From assembly GCA_039090855.1 (NCBI GenBank), contig CM077025.1, positions 102,218,489 to 102,282,488 on the forward strand: a stretch of 64,000 bases of DNA, written 5' to 3'. This document shows positions 1-9,981 of this stretch, piece by piece (the first letter of the stretch is position 1; each line of letters begins with the position of its first letter). Made by a program: the position numbers and the translations under genes. Source of the DNA: Macrothele yani. Taxonomy: Eukaryota; Arthropoda; Arachnida; Araneae; Macrothelidae. The notes beneath the pieces are model-generated. The model did no database searches, was not told the origin of the DNA, and saw nothing but the letters and a program-made list of their open reading frames with translations.

Positions 1-370
1 TCAGAGAACAGCTTAGTGATATGTATGTATGTACATAAGATATTTTTTTCCTCAGTGATTTACCAAGTTAAAGACTGAAAACCTCAATGAAAAACAAATC
101 TGTAACAACAGCACCACTGACTCTGACTTCTGATACTGAAATGACAGTGATAAAGACAGGATACCCTGAAAATCCTGCTCCCCTATCACCATCAAATCCA
201 ACTTCTTCCTTTGTCTCTGTTTCGCAATTGTTATTAAGATACAACCTCTGGAATATGGTGATTCTTATGTAACAATATCTCTGATGTCACTGAGCTAATG
301 TAATAGTGCAAGTTATGTAAAATTTGGGCCATTAGACTGTAAGACATGATCACATTACTGTGAACTTCTA

Positions 371-408
<38 letters not shown>

Positions 409-1944
409 ATGGCAGATGACCCTTACATATTAACATTCAACTTAGTTCCTCACACGTGGATAGTTATCACTTTATTAGTTGCGTAAATTCACAGAATAGT
501 GTACCGTTCATCCAGACCTGAAAACCAATATATCCCACAGTTTACTCAAAATGCTTCAGACAATAATGATGCACAGTTCATTCCAAGCGTAAAACTAACA
601 CTTCCACCGTTTATCCAAAATGCTGCATGCATTACTAACATGCTCCTTCATGCTTAGTTATGTAAATACATGGACAATTTCTATTATTATTGTAATCATA
701 ATCATTTTGAGATAATGTTGATAATGTAATGAACAGATTCACAAATTTCATGTTTAGATGGTGAATAACATTTTCTGGAAATATAATTAAGAAATAAAGA
801 AAAGAAGAAAAATACCATGTGATATGGCAACCATGGGTCAAACTTTGCTGTAGGCGGTACGAAGAAGCTATCACAGCATTCATGTTTCATGCAAATGTCA
901 TATTTGTCATTTGTTTTCATACCTTCCATGCATATTCATGCTACAGTATGATGCATATGCATATAGTAAGTGTGTGTGTTTGTGTGTGTGTGTGTACTAT
1001 TACAAGGAATATTCATTTGGGAATCAGAGTCAGCAAGTGTAGACAAAGAAAAAACAAATTATTGATGATTGACTATGGATTTAAACCCAGCTTTGTTGCT
1101 TGAAAAAATGAGTTAAACTTACATTTTATTTAATGAACTGTTGGCATTATAACTGCATAATACCTACATTACCTACTTTGTCTTAGAAAGGGATCAAGAC
1201 CTGTGCACTGAGTTAAATTGATTGAAATCCTTTTCACAATATATTTGTCAACAAAAGCTGATAATTTGATTTATATTTGCATATGTTAAAGAAACAACTA
1301 CTTTTTGTTGAATATATTAAGAAAATTCGTTTCTCACAAATATTTTATTTTTTTAAGTCGTCCAAGGTTTTGCTGGGACAAACATATTTCCTTAATATAT
1401 ATAATCATCACAAGACTGCAGTCTCTAATTTCAAAACACTTTTTGTTGTGTTTATTACTGAAATCTTCAACTTACCTGTTGTCGTTTTCTCAGGTTTACT
1501 GTTAGTCTTCAGATTTCCTTTCAGAGAAATTTTATAGGTAAAAGTTTTGCTCCCAAGGAATGAAAACCTCTTTTTCTCTAAGTAAAAAGAAAGAATAAGT
1601 AATTACCACAGAAATTTCAACATGTTATAAGAGAAACTACAGTGCTACCTCCTTTAAGGGACATGTCCGAATATGGGACACCTCTATTTGAGGGACAATT
1701 CTCCTAGTCCCAGTCCCTCAGTATAGGGATTCTAATGTATTTCCCTCCAAATAAGGGACACTCTATTTCACGGATCCATATAGAAAAAGAAATTGTTCCA
1801 CTCAAAATTCAAAAAACGCCTAGACATAACCTTTAGTAGCAAGCACCAGGGGTGTAGAATATGTCCGAACGCGCAAACGAGGTTCGGGGGAAATTAAGGC
1901 AGTTCTGAGGAAATTTTTGCCCGGAGGTAAAATAATATTAATAT
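1..1944. other. AT-rich DNA without a recognised gene
   Basis: I see no coding region here with family features. It holds a run of about 33 A at 373-405, which could be the tail of an old retroposed sequence, and a short TG/GT microsatellite at about 967-993. At 1640-1760 a stretch containing repeated GGGACA motifs (starting near CAGTGCTACC) looks like one end of a pogo/Tigger-type DNA transposon, but I found no matching opposite end. Short open frames in this stretch have no protein-like character. Confidence 0.5.
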
Positions 1945-2260
1945 GAACAAATGATCATATGTAGAGGATTTTAGGAAGGGAGTGTCTGACCCTAGGTCTT
2001 AAACAACCCTTAGAAATAGGAGGCTAGGAGATTTGGGCTAGAGTGCCCGATAGGAAAGTGACACGGGAGCGAAGTAGAAAGGGGGAGGAAGACGCCCTTA
2101 TTTATTATCGGGGGCCAGTACCCGGGGTCCGACGGCTTAACGTGCCCATCCGACGCACAGCGGATATTTAGTGGATCGAGCATTCGTACCTGCCTGGGAT
2201 CGAACCTGAGGTCCTTTCCACGGCAGTCACGAACGTTGCCCACTAGGCAACCCGCGGCCC
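1945..2260 (-). repeat. tRNA-derived SINE, family SINE-1, full-length copy
   Basis: Read on the minus strand the element starts GGGCCGCGGG and carries a pol III A box (TTGCCTAGTGGG) and B box (GGTTCGATCCC) at tRNA-like spacing, followed by a body of about 220 bp that ends near CTACATATGATCAT. A second copy lies on the plus strand at 6430-6749 and is similar along the whole length. The insertion is flanked by a perfect 10-bp direct repeat, ATATTAATAT, at 1935-1944 and 2261-2270, which fits retroposition by a LINE. The family is called SINE-1 here only for convenience. Confidence 0.9.
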
Positions 2261-2270
2261 ATATTAATAT

Positions 2271-3886
2271 TAGTAATTAATAATAGCAATAATAAAACGA
2301 AAATTTAACTTATTAACAACTATATAACATTAAAGATAAGAGTAATTTACTGCACAGTAATCAGGTAGTCATTTTGAAAAATGTTGTATCGTTATGAATA
2401 CAAGAGGTTACGAGAGCAGCGTTGTACTGCCAACTGCCGCTGGCAGATGATTCACCGAGCCCTAATGACTTTACTAATGCCAAGGCAGAGCAACAAGTAT
2501 GAAACAACCACTAGTCATGCTAATAAACGTTTCCAAAACTAATGGCAAAGAATGTGTCATAGGCGCCAATTTGAAAAATTATTGGGGGTTCCGGACATTT
2601 TAAAGCAAATGACCGATTCAGACCAATTCATTTCTCAAAGGATTTAAGTCTAATTTAAATATTATTTAGTAAAATTATCTGGCACAATTAGATGCCTAAA
2701 ATACTAGAACAAAATAAATGATATTTAATTACAGAATTTTTTTTAGCTGTTTATTTGCCAGCCTTTCTGCCCCGCCACTGTTTTCCCCTAGAACCCAAAC
2801 ATGTTTCAGACATTTTGAATCTAAGTTTCATATTTCTATTCCCAGGACTGAATCACTTTTGTTTGGAATGACACGGGTGGGGGAACCACCCATCCTTCTT
2901 TGCTTGCATTGTCTGAGAGGAAGGAGAAGAATGCGAAAGAGCAGATAAAAATCCCGAACAGACTGTTCGGAACATTGTCACCATTTGTAGAATGGGAGGG
3001 GGGGGAGAGAAAAAGGTAAATCTCTCAGAGCCAAGTGTGTTGAAAGGGCAGAAATGTGGTGCCTAACTGTGTCGTTAAACGGTTGACCCAGAGACCTTTC
3101 TTGTAAACATAGGAGGAAACTGTCTTTTCATCTAAAAGCCAGAAATATGGAATGAAAAAATGGAAAGTAAAAACAAATCGTCCTCCAATCCGAAATACCA
3201 GTGGTTCCAATTAGTTCGGATTTCACCTGGGAACACGTAGTTTTTTGGTTCCTGTTTACGTGCTACAGGTTTTACTCGTATCGTTTATCTGTGCAGTGCA
3301 TTATAAAGTGTGGCGCTCTATACTATGTGGTGTCGCATATAACTATTTATAAATTTATTACTGGTGAATATACAACAAGTTTGATTTTGTGTTTTATAAT
3401 TGTGTACTCAAAAATACCGGGGTGACTGGTAAGGCGTCAAAGGTGATTGACAACTTTCAAAAAAAGATGGGAAGGCTGCCATTTCTTGGTGACAACTGAC
3501 GTCACCCATCAGTGCAAGACTGTTTTTTATTTATTCATTGGAACAAAATTTTGTTGTTGCTTTTTCAAATTTGAAGTAATAGGCTTTAAGGATAGTTCTT
3601 AATCATCAACATAAACTCTAATAATCGCTTAAACTTGTATGAAAATCCGCTACAGTTTTGGGGGAAATTTTGGAAAAAAAAATTGTGTTCTGGGAAAATA
3701 CTGGGCCCTGAAAATTTTCTGTACCCCTGGAAAGCACTGTTTAAAGGTCAATGTCAAATCCTTAAGCAGCAAGCACTGCTTGAAGGTCAAGTTTGTGATT
3801 AGGAAACAATTTACAGAGGTACATGTCAGTCACTCCTTTTCAAAGCATGGTGGGAATTAGGGTACTCTTAATGGCAACTAGACGAA
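2271..3886. other. No recognised gene
   Basis: AT-rich sequence without coding or repeat structure that I can name. At about 3735-3800 a short phrase with AAGCACTG and AAGGTCAA is repeated imperfectly twice. Confidence 0.4.
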
Positions 3887-4425
3887 ACCCGTCGGAATCG
3901 ACGGTAAGTTTTTCTTTTCTTTTTTTTTTTAAATAATAAACTCATATGAAACAACAAATGTAAACTTTATTTGATGGTCAAATTCATTTAACAACTTCAG
4001 TAAAGACAATAGTCCAGATTCGTTTTTTGTTTTTTGTTGTGACTGAAGATTTAACGACTGACGTGAGCAACTCAATTGGCTATAAGCTGTCCCTAATTTA
4101 GGGTCACTGGTTCCAGGGAAGGGAGAGAGCAAGTGGCATAAGACAAACACAACATCCATGCCTCACCGGGATTCAAACCCGGACCCTTCACGAATGAATG
4201 ATCATAAGCCAATGCTTGGGCTATAAGCAGTCGCCTGTCCCTAATTTGGGGTCACTGGTTTCAGGGAAAGGAGAGAGCCAGTGCCGTAAGACAAACACAA
4301 CAACCATGCCTCACCGGGATTCGAACCCGGTAGACAGAAACCTGTCGGAGAATACCCGTCAGAATCTACAATTAGTTTTTTTTTTTTTTTTTTTTTTAAG
4401 ATTTAACTCATATGAAAAGTTTATT
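3887..4425 (-). repeat. Two SINE-2 fragments in tandem inside a short flanking duplication
   Basis: Two partial copies of a tRNA-derived SINE lie head to tail at about 4045-4218 and 4219-4350, both on the minus strand. Each shows the body shared with the copies at 13377-13567 and 46680-46887 (CCCTAATTT..GGTCACTGGTT..AGACAAACACAAC) and the B-box region (minus-strand GGGTTCGAATCCC type). The tRNA-like 5' heads are truncated. The pair is bracketed by a related stretch of about 65 bp (ACCCGTCGGAATC.. followed by a T run and CTCATATGAAA) at 3887-3955 and 4354-4425, so the whole arrangement sits inside a larger duplication. Confidence 0.75.
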
Positions 4426-4480
4426 TACATCTTTACATAATGGGAAATGTCTTACCTACGTGAAAAACTGGATCGAATGA

Positions 4481-4934
4481 ATGTTAAATTGTTTGTATGC
4501 ATCACACAGTCCAATAAATTTTGTAATCAATACGAAAAAAAACAAGAAGTGCTTGGATAGAGCTGGCGTTTACGAAATTCCTATAAGCAACAATCCTACA
4601 GTATCATTTATAGGAAGCACGAAAAATAAACTAAAACATCGTTTACAACAGCACTTACGGAATTGGCAAAAAAAAAGAAGAAGCAAAAACTGCATTGGTC
4701 CAGTACTGTATTGAACAAAGGCAATACCCAAAGTTTGATGAAATAAAAATTATTAAGAACTGTCGTACAGAAAGGCATTTGAGATTGGCGGAGACAGTGT
4801 TGATAGAAAAAAATAGACACAGGTTATGTAACGTTAATGATCCTAATAGCTTAAATGCATATTGGACGGATTTGATCGGAAAGGAAAGCCACAGAGAAGA
4901 ACAGAGGGGAAAAGGCAAGAGGAAAAAAAAATGA
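4481..4934 (+). pseudogene. Penelope-like element remnant: C-terminal GIY-YIG endonuclease domain
   Basis: The plus strand encodes the 3' end of a retroelement polyprotein, now in two frames with a frameshift near 4670-4700. The first part has the start of a GIY-YIG nuclease fold: GVYEIP, then VSFIG in place of the usual YIG, then a basic helix (KNKLKHRLQQH). The second part continues with RTERHLRLAETVLIEKN and ends LNAYWTDLIGK plus a basic tail before the stop at 4932-4934. GIY-YIG domains at the C terminus are typical of Penelope-like elements. The upstream reverse transcriptase is absent, so this is a 5'-truncated, inactive copy. Assignment to Penelope rather than another GIY-YIG protein rests on the retroelement-like arrangement and on the second copy at 51920-52240. 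Confidence 0.65.
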
Positions 4935-6366
4935 TGTAATATAAATAAAAAACGTGTTAGAATATAAGATGATTAGTTTCAAGAATAAAATAAATCGAAC
5001 AGATATTTATAGGTACGAAAGGAAAAGAAGGCTATTTGGTCATCTGATAGATGGCGCCACTGCGCCTGAACGATGGAGAACGGAAAATCAGACGAACCAC
5101 GCGAGCATTGGAACATTTGCTACGCTTCGCGGAGGTGACGGGTGGTACATCTGTTGCGTCCGCTCCTTGAAAATGGCCGGGGCAGAAGCTGAAAGTGCTA
5201 GGATGTTTTAAGCTTGTTTCTGAGGGGAGAGAGGTTCATATTTGCTGAATATTGTGGTTGTGTCAGGTATTTGGGTTTATTTTAATTTGGCACTGATGTG
5301 CAATTGTAAATAATTTTGGGATACAGTTTTTTAACTTTGACGTTTTAGGAAATGTGTAAATAGGTTTTTATTGATTGAAGTTTTAATTAGATTAATGTGT
5401 TTTAGGGAGTTCAATTGTATATAGTTGTGGTAGATTATTTTGAATCTGAATTTGGGTCATAGTGAAAAGAAAGGGAGTGAAATTTGCGTGAGTTGAAAAA
5501 GAATTTTATTTATTATTATTTTTTATTTTGCGGCCTCGAACCACGATGTAATGAGAAAAATATGTGTTGGAAATGTGTAGAGACGAAAACCTCCTGAAAG
5601 AGTTAGGGATTAAAGGTGAGTAACCTCAAAATATAGATTGTCTAAATAGCAAGTGAATAATTAAGCAGCTAGATGATATTTGACATTTGCAATGCTGTAT
5701 GAATATACAATAAAACACTATGCTTCAAAGGCAAAAAGTGAAGTGGTGTCAAGATTTCTAAAGAGTGTCTTACTGATTTGCTCTGCTGTAACACAGGAGA
5801 TTTTAAGACACTAGTTATCGCAAAAGTAAATAAACAGAGATGTTTCAAGAACATTAATCTGAAAGCATTATCAGTGCAATGGGAATGAAACAAAAAAGCT
5901 TGGATGACTAGTGTTATGTCCAACTTATTGATTGCTTTATACAAAAAAAAAAAAAAAAAAAAAAAATGGAACAAAAGAGGAAGATTTCACTTTTTATGTA
6001 CAACACAACAAACAGCCCACCTGCAAGATTTAAAATTATAATCTGTGAAACTGGTGTTCTTTCCACCTAATACAACATCAATATTGCAGCCTAGGGAGCA
6101 AGGTATCATCAGAAGCTTCAAGAATGCATACAGAAAACTGTTTCTATGGCATATTCTTTCTCAAAGTTCTTCTCATGAAAACAGAAAACAGCTTGTCTAG
6201 TCTGTCAATGTATTCAATGCAATCCAGTGGATAACTACAACTGTTAAGTCTATGCCTGTTATTTTTCAGTTAAATATGTACTACACAGTGGTTGCTCTGC
6301 CCTTTTTATTTAAAGTTTTTGCCAACTTATTAGCCAAATTAAATTTTTCTTCACCAAAGTGTTATA
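4935..6366. other. No recognised gene; probable 3' flank of the Penelope-like copy
   Basis: The first few hundred bases may be the element's own 3' region. A compact hairpin (GGCGC/GCGCC stem) at about 5042-5078 is described in the findings. An A run lies at 5942-5966. The rest is AT-rich with no supported gene. Confidence 0.4.
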
Positions 6367-7241
6367 ACCACCATTGATGAAGAAATTAATCGACCTATAA
6401 AACTTGCCTGGAGAGTTTTTGGAAGAAACTTTGGGGCCGCGGGTGGCCTAGTGGGCAGCGTTCGTGACGGCCATGGAACGGACCTCAGGTTCGATCCCAG
6501 GCAGATACGAACGCTCGATCCACTAAATATCTGCCGTGCCTCAGATGGGTACGTTAAGCCGTCAGACCTCGGGTACTGGCCCCCTGGTAATAAATAAGGG
6601 CGTCTTCCTCCCCCTTTCTACTTCGCTTCCGTGTCACTTTCCTATCGGGCACTCTAGTCCAAATCTCCTAGCTTCCTATTCATAAGGGTTGTTTAAGACC
6701 TGGGGTCAGACACTCCCTTCCTAAAATCCTCTACATATGATCATGATCATTTGGAAGAAACAGTAAAATTTTCAAGAGCAAAATGTTATGTCTTAAAAGA
6801 AAGTGTTTGATCAATGCATCCTTTCAGTGCTTATGCATGGTGCAAAGATGTGGACCTTAACTAAAAGAGACATACAAAGGCTGCAGACAACTCAAAGCAG
6901 CATGGAGAGGTGCATGCTTGGTGTAACCAGGAGAGATAAGAAGAGGAACTCGTGGATCTCAAAAATGACAAGAGTGGAAGACATCATGATCACAATAAAA
7001 TCCCTGAAATGGCAATGGGCTAGACATATTGCCAGAAGGACAGACCATCGATGGACAACCGAAATTTTATACTGGATTTTAAGTGACAGGAACAGACACA
7101 GAAGACCACATGGGAGATGGGTGAATGAAATTCAAAAGTATGTGGGAGTAACATGGAGGAGACTGGCACAAGACAGACCGTTGCGGAAGAAAATTGAGGA
7201 GACCTTCATCCAGCAGTAGATTGATAATGGTTGATGATGAT
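6367..7241 (+). mobile_element. RTE-type retrotransposon, 5'-truncated 3' fragment interrupted by SINE-1
   Basis: This is a 3' fragment of the RTE family whose full copy lies at 53985-57172. It starts at the segment encoding DEEIN (full-copy position about 56620) and runs to the conserved 3' end, where the frame 6803-7219 gives the C-terminal region with QCILSVLMHGAKMWTLTKRD, RRDKKRNSW and a final FIQQ. The last codons have lost the usual QQWIDNG end through a TGG-to-TAG change. The GAT repeats that form the 3' tail are reduced to GATGATGAT. A SINE-1 copy at 6430-6749 splits it. 5' truncation is normal for LINE insertion. Confidence 0.85.
6430..6749 (+). repeat. tRNA-derived SINE, family SINE-1, inserted in an RTE fragment
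   Basis: Full-length second copy of SINE-1, with A box TGGCCTAGTGGG and B box GGTTCGATCCC and the same body and end as the copy at 1945-2260. It is flanked by a 12-bp direct repeat, TTTGGAAGAAAC, at 6418-6429 and 6750-6761. That sequence is present once in the uninterrupted RTE copy (GCTTTTGGAAGAAACAG near 56660), so the empty site is visible in this same window and the duplication is a true target-site duplication. Confidence 0.93.
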
Positions 7242-7868
7242 ATTCCAGTAGTATGACCACTGCTAATCATATTTCTTTAACAAAATTTTTATTCCTCAGT
7301 TGTTTTAAAGGAGGTTAACACATGTTCATGTCATATTCCACCAGACAATTTTTTTCAAGGAAGGTAGAAAGAAAACTGCTGTCTACCTTCCTTAAAAAAG
7401 TCAGCTTGTTGATGTGTGAAAGCATCTAAACTTTTATTTCTATTTTATGCCAATAAATTCGATTACTAGTGTAGCTTTACTATTTTAATGGGTAGCTTGC
7501 TATTCATATTTTCCAATAAATTTTCTTCAAATTTATCAAGTACCTCTTCATTTCTGTAGCTGTTGTTTCCAGTTTCACTATTTAAATCACCAAGAAAAAC
7601 AATCTTTACCTTCCATCTGGCTTTAATCGCCATTTCAAATGCTGTTAAAGCAGAATCTCACCTCAAATACACCCTCCCGCTGGTGAACAGACTGCCACAA
7701 CTTTTAAGTACATTACATGCTATACAATTTTAAAGTTGCTCAAACAATGCACTCATGTATAAGTTTTCTCATAAGCTACTTGTGTATTGTCAAGAGATAA
7801 TGCCACATCACCTTATGACTAATCCTTCCTCTTGTCTGAAAAAAGCATATCGAACCTGCCATCAAATA
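7242..7868. other. No recognised gene
   Basis: AT-rich interval between the RTE fragment and a Tc1-like element. Nothing supported. Confidence 0.4.
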
Positions 7869-9209
7869 CAATGCTGGCCATTAAAAGTGCAACACCAGGA
7901 AGATCGCAATACAGGGCTTGAAAGTTGGCAGAACATAGGTGCACATGCAAATAATTAACCAGGCAGCACATATGGAAATAAATCATGTGGAACAGTAACG
8001 CCCACTGGAAATCGTATAAGAGGGGTGAACAAGAAGCTGGTGTTAAAGCACTCGAAGTGTGTTTGTGCTCGCTGTTCCTGGCCACGGACATCTGCAGCAT
8101 GCCCTGTCGAAGACAAGAGCAGCCCTACCAGCAGTTTTCAACTTCCATCGCGGGAGAATTGTGGCATATTGGGATTGCAGGTTATCACTCCGAGACATCG
8201 GTGCTCATGTGGGATGGCATGCGGCCAGGGTGGGAGAATATGGCAACAGTGGATAGCAGATGAACGAACACACCAACCTGCGGGATCTCAATGGCCCTGT
8301 CACACCATCAAACGAGAGGGCCAACATCTGGTGCACGTGGCTCTGACGGATTGCACAGCCACATCAACCACTGTAGCTCAACAGTTTGGGAGTGTGGCAC
8401 AAGATTCAGTCTCCGCATGGACAGTGCGAAGTCGTCTGCAGCAGCGGGGCATTTTTGCATGGTACCCACTGCTTCAGCTACCTTTCACTGTACAACACTG
8501 GTGTCAGTGACTGCAATGGGGCCAAGAACGTTGTGCATGGAGGAGCTAATGGCAAGGCATCATGTTTTCTGAAGAATCCCGCTTCAGTTTGCAGCACCAT
8601 GATGGATGAATCCGTGTCTGGCGGTATTGCGACCGACTGAGTGAGTCCTGCATTATGCTGTGCCATACCGGCCTGAAACCTGGAGCTATGGTATGGGGTG
8701 TCATTGGATTCCACTCCCGCTCGTGCCTTGTTTGCACGTTGAACAGCCATCGTCACATCACTGAGGTGTTGGAGCCTGTTGTTGTACTATACCTTCAGGG
8801 ACTGTCCGGTGCCATTTACCAACAGGATAATGCGTGACCACACTTGGCACACAATGTCCAAGATTTCCTGAATCACCACTATGTGCCATGCCTTTCTTGA
8901 CATGTGTGGTCCTCAGATATGTCACCTACTAAACACATATGGTCCATGATTTGCTGGACGACTGGCATGCCAGCGACCGTGCCTGGCTGCAACGGAAAAA
9001 CTGTGGCATCATATCAAAGCTGTGTACATGGACATTTTCAAAACCCATATCCAATATCTCTTCCTCTTGATGCCGGGCCATGTAGCAGCTGTAATTGCAG
9101 CCCATGATGGCTACACCAGCTACTGATTGCTATGTGTTCCTCTCATCTCACTGTGCTGTACAATAAATATGGCTTTTTTCATGGTGTTGCACTTTAATGG
9201 CCAGCAGTG
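7869..9209 (+). mobile_element. Decayed Tc1-like transposon (element P)
   Basis: The ends form terminal inverted repeats of about 30 bp (left reads CAATGCTGGCCATTAAAAGT, right the complement of CACTGCTGGCCATTAAAGTG), flanked by TA at 7867-7868 and 9210-9211, the Tc1/mariner target. The interior translates on the plus strand, in several frames, into a Tc1-type transposase: IVAYWDCRLS near the N-terminal helix-turn-helix, DSVSAWTVRSRLQQ in the second helix-turn-helix, EESRFSLQHHDG around the first catalytic position, and IYQQDNA around the second. Many stops and frameshifts make it inactive. The third catalytic block (usually SPDLNPIE-like) is unrecognisable beyond a trace near 8920. Confidence 0.85.
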
Positions 9210-9382
9210 TATATTTCTCTGGCATATGCTTCTCATGGGGGGCTCTCACTAATGCCTATCTAAACAGAATTTTTTTTTCAGGAACAGCTGCTAATGTAGA
9301 TGCAGTTTTTGGGTACAAAATCATGGTAATTTCATGAAAGTTAAATGAAAGGAAATCTTTATCAGTTGTTCTTATGTTTTAA

Positions 9383-9977
9383 CCCTTTAACCGGCTGGAA
9401 CGAGTTAACTCGGTCAACAAAATGGCTGAACTTAACTCCAACGAATATATTCGCTGTCTAAGAAGTCAACAGAACGCTTCTGAAACGAATTCATGCAGGT
9501 TATGCTTTGTGATCCCAAAGCTGCTCTAGGAGTTATCTTCAAGAATAGAGCATCGAAAAAAGTCTTTTTCGTCCTTAGATTTGTTATGCAGACTGGTCAT
9601 TCAGGTGTATGTTGACACCAATCTCTTCTGAAGAATTAACTGATGAAGGACTATGGCAGTGGAAAAGAATTTAAGGAAGGAGACAGAAGACATTTTAGTA
9701 ACTTTCTTACCCAGTTGCATGATGTTCGTTTCAAGGAGATTGGCCCTTCTCTATCATGTTTTAGATCATGAAACAGGGAATATAGGACTGGAAGAGGAAG
9801 ATTATTACCCATATAACATGTTTATTTTCGCGGCTGCTGATATGGCAGGGGGAAAAGATAAACTACTCCTCCGTAGCTTTCGTAAAGCACCGTCACTATG
9901 TGAACATTTCTGTTTGGAGGGAGCAAACGTTTTGGGCACCGTTTAGTTCAAGCACAGTACATCGACCGCTTAAAGGG
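9383..9977. mobile_element. piggyBac-like MITE
   Basis: A 595-bp interval begins CCCTTTAACCGG and ends with the complement of CCCTTTAAGCGG, so about 10-12 bp at the ends are inverted repeats. It is flanked on both sides by TTAA (9379-9382 and 9978-9981), the target duplicated by piggyBac transposons, whose ends typically start CCC. The inside has no transposase domain that I can recognise, so it would be a non-autonomous derivative. Kolobok-type elements also use TTAA, so the superfamily call is likely but not certain. Confidence 0.7.
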
Positions 9978-9981
9978 TTAA

